DNA of 6,015 nt. It comes from Paracoccaceae bacterium. GTDB lineage: Bacteria; Pseudomonadota; Alphaproteobacteria; Rhodobacterales; Rhodobacteraceae. This document shows positions 1 through 6,015 of this stretch, piece by piece. Where the stretch lies: NCBI GenBank assembly GCA_016764835.1, contig JAESRD010000331.1, positions 1 through 6,015 on the forward strand, written 5' to 3'. Position 1 is the stretch's first letter; every line of letters starts with the position of its first letter. Below the pieces are notes generated by a model, which made no database searches, was not told the origin of the DNA, and saw nothing but the letters and a program-made list of their open reading frames with translations. The position numbers were made by a program, and so were the translations under genes.

Positions 1-231
1 ATTAGAAACTTCTCATTCTCGCCGGCAACGCTTAATATCGCCGCTGGCGACATAGTGGTTTTCACCAATGAAGACCGCGCACCGCATACGGCCACGGCCG
101 ATAATGGCAGCTTTGACACTGGCAATCTGCGCCGGGGCGACGCCGCCTCTATTACATTTGCCAGCGCCGGGAGCGTTAGCTTTGCCTGCCGGTTTCATCC
201 AAATATGAAGGGGACAATCAGCGTTTCCTAA
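1..231 (+). CDS. Cupredoxin (amicyanin/plastocyanin-like blue copper protein), 3' end only
   Basis: Frame 1 is open from the first base to TAA at 229-231 and gives the last 76 residues of a single-domain type I copper protein; the start lies outside the window. The domain begins almost at the edge (IRNFSFSPATLNIAAGD), so mainly a signal peptide and a few residues are probably missing. All four expected copper ligands are present: His29 in APHT, then Cys63, His66 and Met69 in CRFHPNM. The Cys-x2-His-x2-Met spacing is the short ligand loop known from amicyanin. GxFDTGxLRxGD in the middle and the C-terminal KGTISVS strand also fit the fold. Proteins of this family are usually periplasmic or exported one-electron carriers; the partner here is unknown. 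The gene is co-directional with the valine genes but separated from them by 62 bases and a stem-loop, so operon membership is uncertain. The family call is firm, the specific role is not. Confidence 0.88.
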   Translation: MRNFSFSPATLNIAAGDIVVFTNEDRAPHTATADNGSFDTGNLRRGDAASITFASAGSVSFACRFHPNMKGTISVS

Positions 232-246
232 GCGCCGAGTTCCTTT

Positions 247-267
247 GGGCGGCCTCTTGAGCCGCCC
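247..267 (+). terminator. GC-rich stem-loop between the cupredoxin and acyl-CoA dehydrogenase genes
   Basis: A perfect 7-base-pair inverted repeat, GGGCGGC at 247-253 and GCCGCCC at 261-267, encloses a 7-base loop (CTCTTGA), 15 bases after the cupredoxin stop codon. No T-run follows (GCCAACACGCG), so it is not a standard intrinsic terminator. It could be an attenuating or mRNA 3'-end-protecting hairpin, or a partial terminator. The inverted repeat is seen directly; the function is inferred. Confidence 0.35.
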
Positions 268-277
268 GCCAACACGC

Positions 278-287
278 GAGAAGAGAG
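278..287 (+). promoter_or_regulatory. Ribosome binding site of the acyl-CoA dehydrogenase gene
   Basis: A purine-rich stretch, GAGAAGAGAG, ends 6 bases before the ATG at 294. It is an imperfect Shine-Dalgarno match, but its spacing supports this ATG, which also gives the family-typical N-terminus MDFALSEEQ. I found no convincing -35/-10 promoter pair in the 232-293 gap. Confidence 0.6.
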
Positions 288-293
288 ACAAAA

Positions 294-1433
294 ATGGACT
301 TCGCCCTGTCAGAAGAGCAAACCGCCATTTTTGATATGGCCGAGGCCTTTGGCCAAGAGCATATTGCCCCCTTTGCCCGCCAGTGGGAGGTCGATGGCAC
401 GATCCCAAAGGCGCTGTGGCGCAAGATCGGTGCTTTGGGTTTTGGCGCTATCTATGTGCCGCAAAAGCATGGCGGCTCAGGTCTTTCGAGGCTCGATGCG
501 ACCTTGATATTTGAAGCATTATCAAAGAGTTGCCCTTCTGTATCGGCCTTCTTATCGATCCACAACATGTGCACAAACATGCTCAGTCAACATGGCAGCG
601 CCGCCCTAAAAGCCAAGCTCCTGCCGCAAGCGCTGAGCATGGAATCCCTGTTCTCCTATTGCCTGACCGAGCCCGGCGCAGGCTCTGATGCCGCCGCGCT
701 GACCACCCGCGCCGAAGCCAAGCCGGAAGGCTACAGCCTCAGCGGCAGCAAAAGTTTCATCTCTGGCGGCGGCTATTCTGACGCCTATATTGTTATGGCC
801 CGCACCGGTGTGCCGGGGGCAAAAGGCATATCGGCCTTTGTTGTTGATGCCGCCCAACGGGGCCTGTCCTTCGGCGCGCTGGAGGACAAAATGGGCTGGA
901 AAGCCCAGCCAACCCGCGCGGTTCACTTTGATCAATGCGACCTGCCCCCAGACAATCTGCTTGGCACATTGGGCCACGGCTTCACCTATGCAATGCAGGC
1001 GCTCGATGGCGGACGTCTCAACATCGCCGCCTGCTCGCTCGGCGCCGCCCAAGCCGCACTCGACGCCACCTTGGTCTACATGTCTGAACGCCAAGCCTTT
1101 GGCCGCGCCATTAACACCTTCCAAGCCCTGCAATTTCGCCTCGCCGAATTTGAGACCGAGATGCAAGCGGCGCGCATCTTCCTGCGCCAAGCCGCTTGGA
1201 AACTCGACACTCAAAGCCCCGATGCCAGCCAGTTCTGCGCCATGGCCAAACTCTTTGTCACCGAGACCGCCAGCAAGGTCGCCGATGGCTGTTTGCAGCT
1301 GCATGGCGGCTACGGCTACCTCGCCGAATACGGGATTGAGAAGATCGTGCGCGATCTGCGCGTCCACCAGATCCTTGAAGGTACAAATGAAATAATGCGG
1401 TTAATCATCGCCAGAGAGCTGACCAAAACATGA
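294..1433 (+). CDS. Acyl-CoA dehydrogenase, isobutyryl-CoA dehydrogenase type (valine degradation)
   Basis: This 379-residue FAD flavoenzyme, of normal family length, is predicted to oxidise isobutyryl-CoA to methacrylyl-CoA in the cytoplasm, passing electrons to electron-transfer flavoprotein. Domain order is the usual alpha-helical N-terminal domain, a beta-barrel middle domain and an alpha-helical C-terminal FAD domain. Family signature 1 is CLTEPGAGSDAAA (residues 123-135); signature 2 runs from Gln335 to Asp354 and contains LHGGYGYL. The catalytic base is Glu362 in ILEGTNEIMR, the position used by short-chain and isobutyryl-type enzymes. Stretches that resemble mammalian ACAD8 as I remember it include FISGGG, GWKAQPTRAV, GGRLNIAACSLGAA and RVHQILEGTNE. 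Together with the next two genes, this makes isobutyryl-CoA the likely substrate, although 2-methylbutyryl-CoA or another short branched acyl-CoA is not excluded. The stop overlaps the next start (ATGA at 1430-1433), which indicates co-transcription and probably translational coupling. Confidence 0.93.
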   Translation: MDFALSEEQTAIFDMAEAFGQEHIAPFARQWEVDGTIPKALWRKIGALGFGAIYVPQKHGGSGLSRLDATLIFEALSKSCPSVSAFLSIHNMCTNMLSQHGSAALKAKLLPQALSMESLFSYCLTEPGAGSDAAALTTRAEAKPEGYSLSGSKSFISGGGYSDAYIVMARTGVPGAKGISAFVVDAAQRGLSFGALEDKMGWKAQPTRAVHFDQCDLPPDNLLGTLGHGFTYAMQALDGGRLNIAACSLGAAQAALDATLVYMSERQAFGRAINTFQALQFRLAEFETEMQAARIFLRQAAWKLDTQSPDASQFCAMAKLFVTETASKVADGCLQLHGGYGYLAEYGIEKIVRDLRVHQILEGTNEIMRLIIARELTKT

Positions 1434-2473
1434 GCCACGTTGATATCCGCCAAGATGGGTGCGCCGGGCGCATTACGCTGAACCGGCCAGATGCGCTAAA
1501 CGCCATAACTTTGCCGATGGTCGAGGCCATAGATGCGGCGTTGCAAAACTGGGCCAACGACCCGTCGATCAAGATGCTGATCATTGATGCGATTGGCCCG
1601 CGCGCCTTTTGCGCCGGGGGTGATATTGCGGCGATATATGCCAGTGGCATTACCGGAGATTACAGCCTTGGCCGCGCATTTTGGCAGCGTGAATACCGGA
1701 TGAATGCCCGGATGGCGGCATTTCCCAAGCCGGTCGCTAGTTTCATGCAGGGCTTTACCATGGGCGGCGGCGTCGGCATTGGCTGTCATGCCAGCCACCG
1801 GGTCGTCTGCGAAAACAGCCAAATCTCCATGCCCGAATGCGCCATTGGGTTGGTGCCAGATGCTGGCGGCTCGCTGCTGCTGGCCCAAGCACCGGGGCGG
1901 CTGGGCGAATATCTGGCCGTGACTGGCGCGCGCATGGATGCGGCGGATGCAATTTTTGCCGGGTTTGCTGACTATAATGTGCCGCAAGAACAATGGGCCG
2001 GGCTGATTGCGTGCCTTTGCGAAACAGGTGACTGGCTGCAAATTGGCGCCGCCGCCCAGCCTGTGGCCGCCAGCCAGCTGGCGCAAGATCAGCCAATGTT
2101 GGACGCCGAATTTGGCGGTGAATCACTGGCTGATATCTACCGCGGCCTGCCCGATACGCTGTCGGGACCTGTCACCAAATCGTTAAAAGCTATGTCGCAT
2201 AATTCCCCCTTATCAATGGCTTATAGCCTAGAACTTATTCACCGCGTTAAGATGCGACCGACCATGGCCAATGCGCTAGACCAAGAATACCGCTTCACCT
2301 ACCGCTGCATGGAATATGGTGACTTTCTTGAAGGTATTCGCGCCGCTATTATCGACAAAGATCGCAAACCGCACTGGCGCCACAAAGACTGGCAAGCGGT
2401 CAAAGGCGCAGACCTTTTGCGCATGACGATGCCACTGGGAACAGAGGCGCTTAATCTGGAGGGATTGGCATGA
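1430..2473 (+). CDS. 3-hydroxyisobutyryl-CoA hydrolase (crotonase superfamily)
   Basis: This 347-residue protein is predicted to hydrolyse 3-hydroxyisobutyryl-CoA to free 3-hydroxyisobutyrate and CoA, the step that removes CoA in valine degradation. The N-terminal crotonase fold shows RITLNRPDALNAI (14-26), the oxyanion-hole and CoA-binding motif FCAGGDI (60-66), and the second oxyanion segment FTMGGGVGIG (109-118). Glu136 and Asp144 in MPECAIGLVPDAGG have the same spacing as the catalytic Glu/Asp pair of human HIBCH. The C-terminal part carries the hydrolase-specific DFLEGIRAAIIDKDRKPHW (residues 298-316), which separates it from plain enoyl-CoA hydratases of about 260 residues. The start ATG overlaps the upstream stop by 4 bases; only a weak purine tract (AGAGAG at 1413-1418) precedes it, so translation probably relies on coupling. 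Its own stop overlaps the mmsB start in the same way. Database annotation may call it only 'enoyl-CoA hydratase/isomerase', but length and motifs favour the hydrolase. Confidence 0.92.
   Translation: MSHVDIRQDGCAGRITLNRPDALNAITLPMVEAIDAALQNWANDPSIKMLIIDAIGPRAFCAGGDIAAIYASGITGDYSLGRAFWQREYRMNARMAAFPKPVASFMQGFTMGGGVGIGCHASHRVVCENSQISMPECAIGLVPDAGGSLLLAQAPGRLGEYLAVTGARMDAADAIFAGFADYNVPQEQWAGLIACLCETGDWLQIGAAAQPVAASQLAQDQPMLDAEFGGESLADIYRGLPDTLSGPVTKSLKAMSHNSPLSMAYSLELIHRVKMRPTMANALDQEYRFTYRCMEYGDFLEGIRAAIIDKDRKPHWRHKDWQAVKGADLLRMTMPLGTEALNLEGLA
2458..2463 (+). promoter_or_regulatory. Strong Shine-Dalgarno site of mmsB
   Basis: GGAGGG lies inside the end of the hydrolase gene, 6 bases before the ATG at 2470. 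It is the best ribosome binding site in the window and fixes the mmsB start at the ATGA overlap, suggesting that mmsB can be translated efficiently without depending wholly on coupling. Confidence 0.8.
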
Positions 2474-3342
2474 AAATCGGGTTTATCGGGCTTGGGAATA
2501 TGGGCGGGCCAATGGCCGCCAATCTGGTTGCCGACGGGCATGACGTTACAGGCTTTGATCTGGCAGCAGCGCCCCTGGGCATTAGTTTGACCGACAGTGC
2601 CGCAAAGACCGCCGAAGGCGCAGACATGGTCATAACCATGCTGCCCAATGGCGCAATCTTGCAAAGCGTGGCGGCGCAGATCCACCCGATCATGCAGCCC
2701 GGCTCAGTGCATCTCGACTGCTCGACAGTCGATGTTGAAGCGGCCCGCATTGTCGCCGATCTGGCCGTTGCCGCCGGGCTTCTGGCGCTCGACGCGCCGG
2801 TATCGGGCGGCATTGGCGGCGCCACAGCTGGCACGCTGACTTTCATGGTCGGTGGCACAGATACGGGCTTTGCGCGGGCTGGTCCTATCTTTGAAATCTT
2901 GGGGCAAAAGGCGGTGCATTGCGGCCCATCGGGCAATGGCCAAGCCGCTAAAATATGCAACAATATGATCCTTGGCGTGACCATGGCCGCGACCTGCGAA
3001 GCCTTTGTTTTGGCAGATAAACTTGGGCTGGACCGGCAGGCAATGTTTGATGTTGTCTCAACATCATCTGGCTATAGCTGGAGCATGAACGCCTATTGCC
3101 CGGCCCCCGGCATTGGCCCCCAATCGCCAGCCGATAATGGCTACGCGCCCGGCTTTGCCGCTGAACTGATGCTCAAAGATTTGACCCTGTCGCAGATGGC
3201 CGCGACCGACGCCGATGCCGATACACCGATGGGCCAACTTGCCCATCAAATCTATCAGGATTTTGTCGAAAAATCCGGCGGCCGAGGCAAAGATTTTAGC
3301 GCATTGCTACCGCATTTTGCCGGGCGTGGCCGGGGCGAATAA
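2470..3342 (+). CDS. mmsB: 3-hydroxyisobutyrate dehydrogenase
   Basis: This 290-residue beta-hydroxyacid dehydrogenase, of usual family length, is predicted to oxidise 3-hydroxyisobutyrate to methylmalonate semialdehyde. The N-terminal Rossmann fold starts with GFIGLGNMGGPMAANL (residues 4-19). Asp30 at the end of the second strand (TGFD) suggests NAD+ over NADP+ as cofactor; this is an inference. The substrate-binding segment is DAPVSGGIGGATAGTL (108-123). The catalytic lysine is Lys161, with Asn165 in the same helix, in SGNGQAAKICNN. The C-terminal helical domain carries the MmsB-like YCPAPGIGPQSPADNGYAPGF and MLKDL (Lys236-Asp237), which distinguish it from tartronate semialdehyde reductase relatives. 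It is the last gene of the three-gene cluster, its start overlapping the hydrolase stop by 4 bases, and it ends at TAA 3340-3342 facing uvrA. Confidence 0.93.
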   Translation: MKIGFIGLGNMGGPMAANLVADGHDVTGFDLAAAPLGISLTDSAAKTAEGADMVITMLPNGAILQSVAAQIHPIMQPGSVHLDCSTVDVEAARIVADLAVAAGLLALDAPVSGGIGGATAGTLTFMVGGTDTGFARAGPIFEILGQKAVHCGPSGNGQAAKICNNMILGVTMAATCEAFVLADKLGLDRQAMFDVVSTSSGYSWSMNAYCPAPGIGPQSPADNGYAPGFAAELMLKDLTLSQMAATDADADTPMGQLAHQIYQDFVEKSGGRGKDFSALLPHFAGRGRGE

Positions 3343-3364
3343 TAGTGTAACTATGATCAAAAAT

Positions 3365-3419
3365 TGCCGGGCTATTTAGCGAACAAATATTTGTCTTATC
3401 AAAACGACCTTCACCGGCA
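3365..3419 (-). terminator. Possible weak intrinsic terminator of uvrA
   Basis: Read on the minus strand after the uvrA stop, TGCCGG (complement of 3414-3419) can pair with CCGGCA (complement of 3365-3370), and ATTTTTG follows at once. The T-run position is right, but the stem is only 6 base pairs and the loop is 43 bases, although that loop contains a 12-base palindrome which could fold. On the plus strand there is no T-rich tail, so no intrinsic terminator is seen for mmsB. This is a candidate only. Confidence 0.25.
3383..3394. repeat. 12-base AT-rich perfect palindrome in the convergent spacer
   Basis: ACAAATATTTGT is identical on both strands and lies in the 89-base gap between the ends of mmsB and uvrA. 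It could be part of an RNA hairpin at the 3' end of one of the two transcripts or a protein-binding dyad. Its place between two gene ends makes a promoter operator unlikely. The symmetry is certain; a function is not. Confidence 0.4.
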
Positions 3420-3431
3420 GATATCACTTCA

Positions 3432-6015
3432 TTATGACTCAATCACGCTGTCATCATCAATCGCCGCAGCGCGCTTTGGCTTCCGCTTTAGCGTTGGTTT
3501 CGTTTTCGGTTTGAGCATATCGCCCAAATATTGCCCGGTATAGCTGCCTTCACATTCGGCAATCGTCTCCGGCGTCCCCGTCGCAATAATCATACCGCCG
3601 CCATCGCCACCCTCTGGGCCAATATCAATCACCCAATCGGCGGTTTTGACAACATCAAGATTATGCTCAATCACGATGACCGAATTGCCCTGATCAACCA
3701 GCTCATGCAGTACCTCCAACAGCTTGCGTACATCTTCAAAATGCAGGCCCGTGGTTGGCTCATCAAGGATATACAATGTGCGCCCGGTCGAGCGCTTTGC
3801 CAGCTCTTTTGACAGCTTCACCCGCTGGGCTTCGCCGCCCGAAAGCGTGGTCGCCTGTTGGCCGACCTTTATGTAGCCAAGCCCAACCCGCACCAGCGCC
3901 TCCATCTTGTCACGGATAGACGGCACGGCTTTAAAGAAGTCTTGAGCATCTTCAACCCGCATATCAAGAATGTCGGCTATGCTCTTGCCTTTAAACTGAA
4001 TTTCCAATGTTTCGCGGTTGTATCTCTTGCCCTGACAGGTCTCGCAGGTCACATAAACATCGGGCAAAAAGTGCATCTCAATCTTGATCAACCCGTCGCC
4101 GCGACAGGCCTCACAGCGGCCACCCTTAACGTTAAAGCTAAAACGGCCAGACTTATAGCCGCGGACTTTCGACTCCGGCAGCCCGGCAAACCAATCACGA
4201 ATTGGGGTAAAGGCACCGGTATATGTCGCCGGGTTTGAACGCGGCGTGCGGCCAATGGCGCGCTGGTCAATATCGATGACCTTATCGAGGTGCTCTAGGC
4301 CCTTGATGGTCTCGCAAGGTGCCGGGGTTTGGCGCGCCCCGTTCAGCCGCATTGACGCGGTTTTGAACAGGGTCTCAATCGTCAGCGTAGATTTGCCACC
4401 GCCCGAAACACCAGTGACGCACACAAACTTGCCGAGCGGAAAATCAACCGTCACTTCACGCAGATTATTGCCGGTTGCCTTGACCACACGCAGCTTTTTG
4501 CCAGTACCTTTGCGCCGTATTTTCGGCACTTCAATCCGTCGCGTGCCAGACAAATATTGCCCTGTCAGCGATTTTGGATTGGCGATCACCTCGGCGGGCG
4601 TGCCTTTGGCGACAATCTCGCCGCCATGCACCCCGGCGCCGGGGCCGATATCGAACACATAATCCGCCAGCCTTATGGCCTCTTCATCATGCTCAACCAC
4701 GATCACCGTATTGCCTTGGTCGCGCAGGTTCATCAGCGTCTCGAGCAGCCGGCCATTGTCACGCTGATGCAGGCCAATTGATGGCTCATCAAGCACATAA
4801 AGCACCCCTGTCAGGCCAGAGCCGATCTGGCTGGCCAGCCTGATCCGCTGGCTTTCACCGCCCGAAAGCGTGCCGGAATTGCGGCTCAGCGTCAGATAAT
4901 CAAGCCCAACATTGTTCAAAAATCCAAGCCGCTCGCTGATTTCCTTCAAGATAGCGGCGGCAATTTTGTTCTTCTGCCCGGTCAGATGCTCCGGCACCGT
5001 TTGGCACCATTCATAGGCCTCGCGGATCGACATCTGCACCACTTCGCCCGCATGCAAGCCGCCGATTTTAACCGCAAGTGCTTCGGGACGCAGCCGGAAG
5101 CCGCCGCAATCGCCACAATGGCGATTATTTTGATAGTTTTCAAACTCTTCGCGGATCCAGTTACTGTCAGTCTCGCGGTAACGTCGCTCCATATTTGGGA
5201 TGACGCCCTCAAAGGTTCGGCTGACCTGATAGACCCGGCCGCTGTCATCATAACGAAATTTGATCTCTTCTTTGCCAGAGCCATAAAGGAACACTTTGTG
5301 CACGTCGTCGGGCAGGTCTTTCCAGCGGGCGTTCTTGTCAAAACCGTAATGTTTGGCAATCGCCTCAATCGTTTGCAGAAAATAAGGCGACTTACCTTTG
5401 CGCCACGGGGCCAGCGCCCCATCGGCTATTTTGAGGGTAATGTCAGGCACGACCAAACGTTTGTCAAAAAACAGCTCGACCCCGAGCCCGTCGCAGGTCG
5501 GGCAAGCGCCAAAGGGGGCGTTGAACGAGAACAAGCGCGGCTCGATTTCGGGGATGGTGAAGCCACTGACCGGACAGGCGAATTTCTCCGAAAATGTAAT
5601 GCGTTCGCCGGCCTCGTCCGCCGCCTCAAGCACGGCCATACCGTCGGCCAGATCAAGCGCAGTGCGCAGGCTGTCGGCCAGCCGGGTCTCAAGGCCTTCG
5701 CGGATGACAATCCGGTCAACGACCACGTCGATATTATGGCGGAACTTCTTATCGAGTGTCGGTGGTTCCTCAAGCTCGTAGAATTCGCCATCAACCTTGA
5801 CCCGTTGAAAACCGTTCTTGCGTAACTCTAGGAATTCTTTGCGGTATTCGCCCTTACGGTCACGTACGATCGGGGCCAGCAAATAGCCGCGGGTGCCCGT
5901 CTCCATCTTCATGATCCGGTCGACCATATCTTGGACCTGCTGCGCCTCAATCGGCTTGCCAGTGGCGGGCGAATAGGGCGTGCCAACGCGGGCAAAAAGC
6001 AGCCGCAAATAATCG
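3432..6015 (-). CDS. uvrA: UvrABC excinuclease subunit A (nucleotide excision repair ATPase), N-terminus cut by window edge
   Basis: The frame is open from the right edge (first whole codon Asp at 6014-6012) to TAA at 3434-3432, giving 860 residues. The TTG at 6008-6006 is an internal Leu codon, not the start, because [11 protein letters not shown] matches the interior of UvrA; about 105 residues including the first Walker A are off-window, judged against E. coli. UvrA dimers find DNA lesions and load UvrB in the cytoplasm. Visible features, numbered from that Leu, are: ABC signature I LSGGESQ (381-387) with Walker [11 protein letters not shown]; Walker [12 protein letters not shown] (533-541); the insertion zinc finger CEAC/CETC (Cys632, 635, 655, 658) that contacts DNA; ABC signature II LSGGEAQ (722-728) with Walker [11 protein letters not shown]; and a basic then acidic tail after residue 832. 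The N-terminal cysteine cluster reads CPVS/CPTC, so one expected Cys is Ser148. A further CxxC is at 298-301. The gene is convergent with mmsB and functionally unrelated to it. Confidence 0.97.
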   Translation of the reverse strand, partial: DYLRLLFARVGTPYSPATGKPIEAQQVQDMVDRIMKMETGTRGYLLAPIVRDRKGEYRKEFLELRKNGFQRVKVDGEFYELEEPPTLDKKFRHNIDVVVDRIVIREGLETRLADSLRTALDLADGMAVLEAADEAGERITFSEKFACPVSGFTIPEIEPRLFSFNAPFGACPTCDGLGVELFFDKRLVVPDITLKIADGALAPWRKGKSPYFLQTIEAIAKHYGFDKNARWKDLPDDVHKVFLYGSGKEEIKFRYDDSGRVYQVSRTFEGVIPNMERRYRETDSNWIREEFENYQNNRHCGDCGGFRLRPEALAVKIGGLHAGEVVQMSIREAYEWCQTVPEHLTGQKNKIAAAILKEISERLGFLNNVGLDYLTLSRNSGTLSGGESQRIRLASQIGSGLTGVLYVLDEPSIGLHQRDNGRLLETLMNLRDQGNTVIVVEHDEEAIRLADYVFDIGPGAGVHGGEIVAKGTPAEVIANPKSLTGQYLSGTRRIEVPKIRRKGTGKKLRVVKATGNNLREVTVDFPLGKFVCVTGVSGGGKSTLTIETLFKTASMRLNGARQTPAPCETIKGLEHLDKVIDIDQRAIGRTPRSNPATYTGAFTPIRDWFAGLPESKVRGYKSGRFSFNVKGGRCEACRGDGLIKIEMHFLPDVYVTCETCQGKRYNRETLEIQFKGKSIADILDMRVEDAQDFFKAVPSIRDKMEALVRVGLGYIKVGQQATTLSGGEAQRVKLSKELAKRSTGRTLYILDEPTTGLHFEDVRKLLEVLHELVDQGNSVIVIEHNLDVVKTADWVIDIGPEGGDGGGMIIATGTPETIAECEGSYTGQYLGDMLKPKTKPTLKRKPKRAAAIDDDSVIES

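Noticed and set aside
13..408. 131-codon minus-strand frame across the cupredoxin end and the intergenic gap
   Set aside because: It overlaps the cupredoxin domain and the dehydrogenase start, both well supported on the plus strand, and is low-complexity and Arg-rich.
606..1367. 253-codon open frame on the minus strand, antisense to the acyl-CoA dehydrogenase
   Set aside because: The plus-strand gene is certain from its motifs; the antisense translation has no family-like motif.
3317..3372. Nine-base direct repeat TTGCCGGGC at 3317-3325 and 3364-3372
   Set aside because: GCCGGGC-like words are frequent in this sequence and the first copy is coding in mmsB; chance is the simplest explanation.
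3371..3380. GCTATTTAGC inverted repeat as a terminator for mmsB
   Set aside because: The stem is at most 4 base pairs with a 2-base loop and is not followed by a T-run.
4986..5825. 279-codon open frame on the plus strand, antisense to uvrA
   Set aside because: It lies wholly within the strongly supported uvrA gene, shows no recognisable domain, and its translation looks like a reverse-strand shadow of a GC-rich gene.
6006..6008. TTG as a start codon for a short uvrA
   Set aside because: The frame continues to the window edge as Asp-Tyr, giving [11 protein letters not shown], which matches the interior of UvrA; the true start is outside the window.

Overview
The window looks like an ordinary chromosomal segment of an alphaproteobacterium. 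The clearest lineage hints are in UvrA, where [22 protein letters not shown] and a second Walker A loop reading GVSGGGKST match, as I remember them, the alphaproteobacterial forms and not the E. coli form. The genus cannot be fixed from the sequence. Composition is moderately GC-rich by eye and even throughout, with no sign of a mobile element, tRNA, rRNA, CRISPR array or phage gene.

Layout. At 1-231 (+) is the 3' end of a small type I copper protein (cupredoxin, amicyanin/plastocyanin-like). A 62-base gap follows, holding a GC-rich stem-loop and a purine-rich ribosome binding site. At 294-3342 (+) are three genes in a tight cluster, each joined to the next by a 4-base ATGA stop/start overlap: an isobutyryl-CoA dehydrogenase-type acyl-CoA dehydrogenase, a 3-hydroxyisobutyryl-CoA hydrolase and a 3-hydroxyisobutyrate dehydrogenase (mmsB). 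An 89-base spacer between convergent genes holds a 12-base AT-rich palindrome and a weak terminator candidate for the opposite strand. At 3432-6015 (-) is uvrA, encoding the nucleotide excision repair ATPase; it is complete at its C-terminus and cut by the window edge near its N-terminus.

How the genes work together. The three-gene cluster covers most of the distal valine pathway: isobutyryl-CoA to methacrylyl-CoA (dehydrogenase), then, after a hydration step not encoded here, 3-hydroxyisobutyryl-CoA to free 3-hydroxyisobutyrate (hydrolase), then to methylmalonate semialdehyde (MmsB). The methacrylyl-CoA hydratase and the semialdehyde dehydrogenase MmsA must lie elsewhere. The cupredoxin and UvrA have no evident link to this pathway.

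I looked for a novel system and found none. The findings are small points: the pathway gap, the cupredoxin neighbour, lineage-type changes in UvrA metal and nucleotide sites, and structure in the two intergenic gaps.
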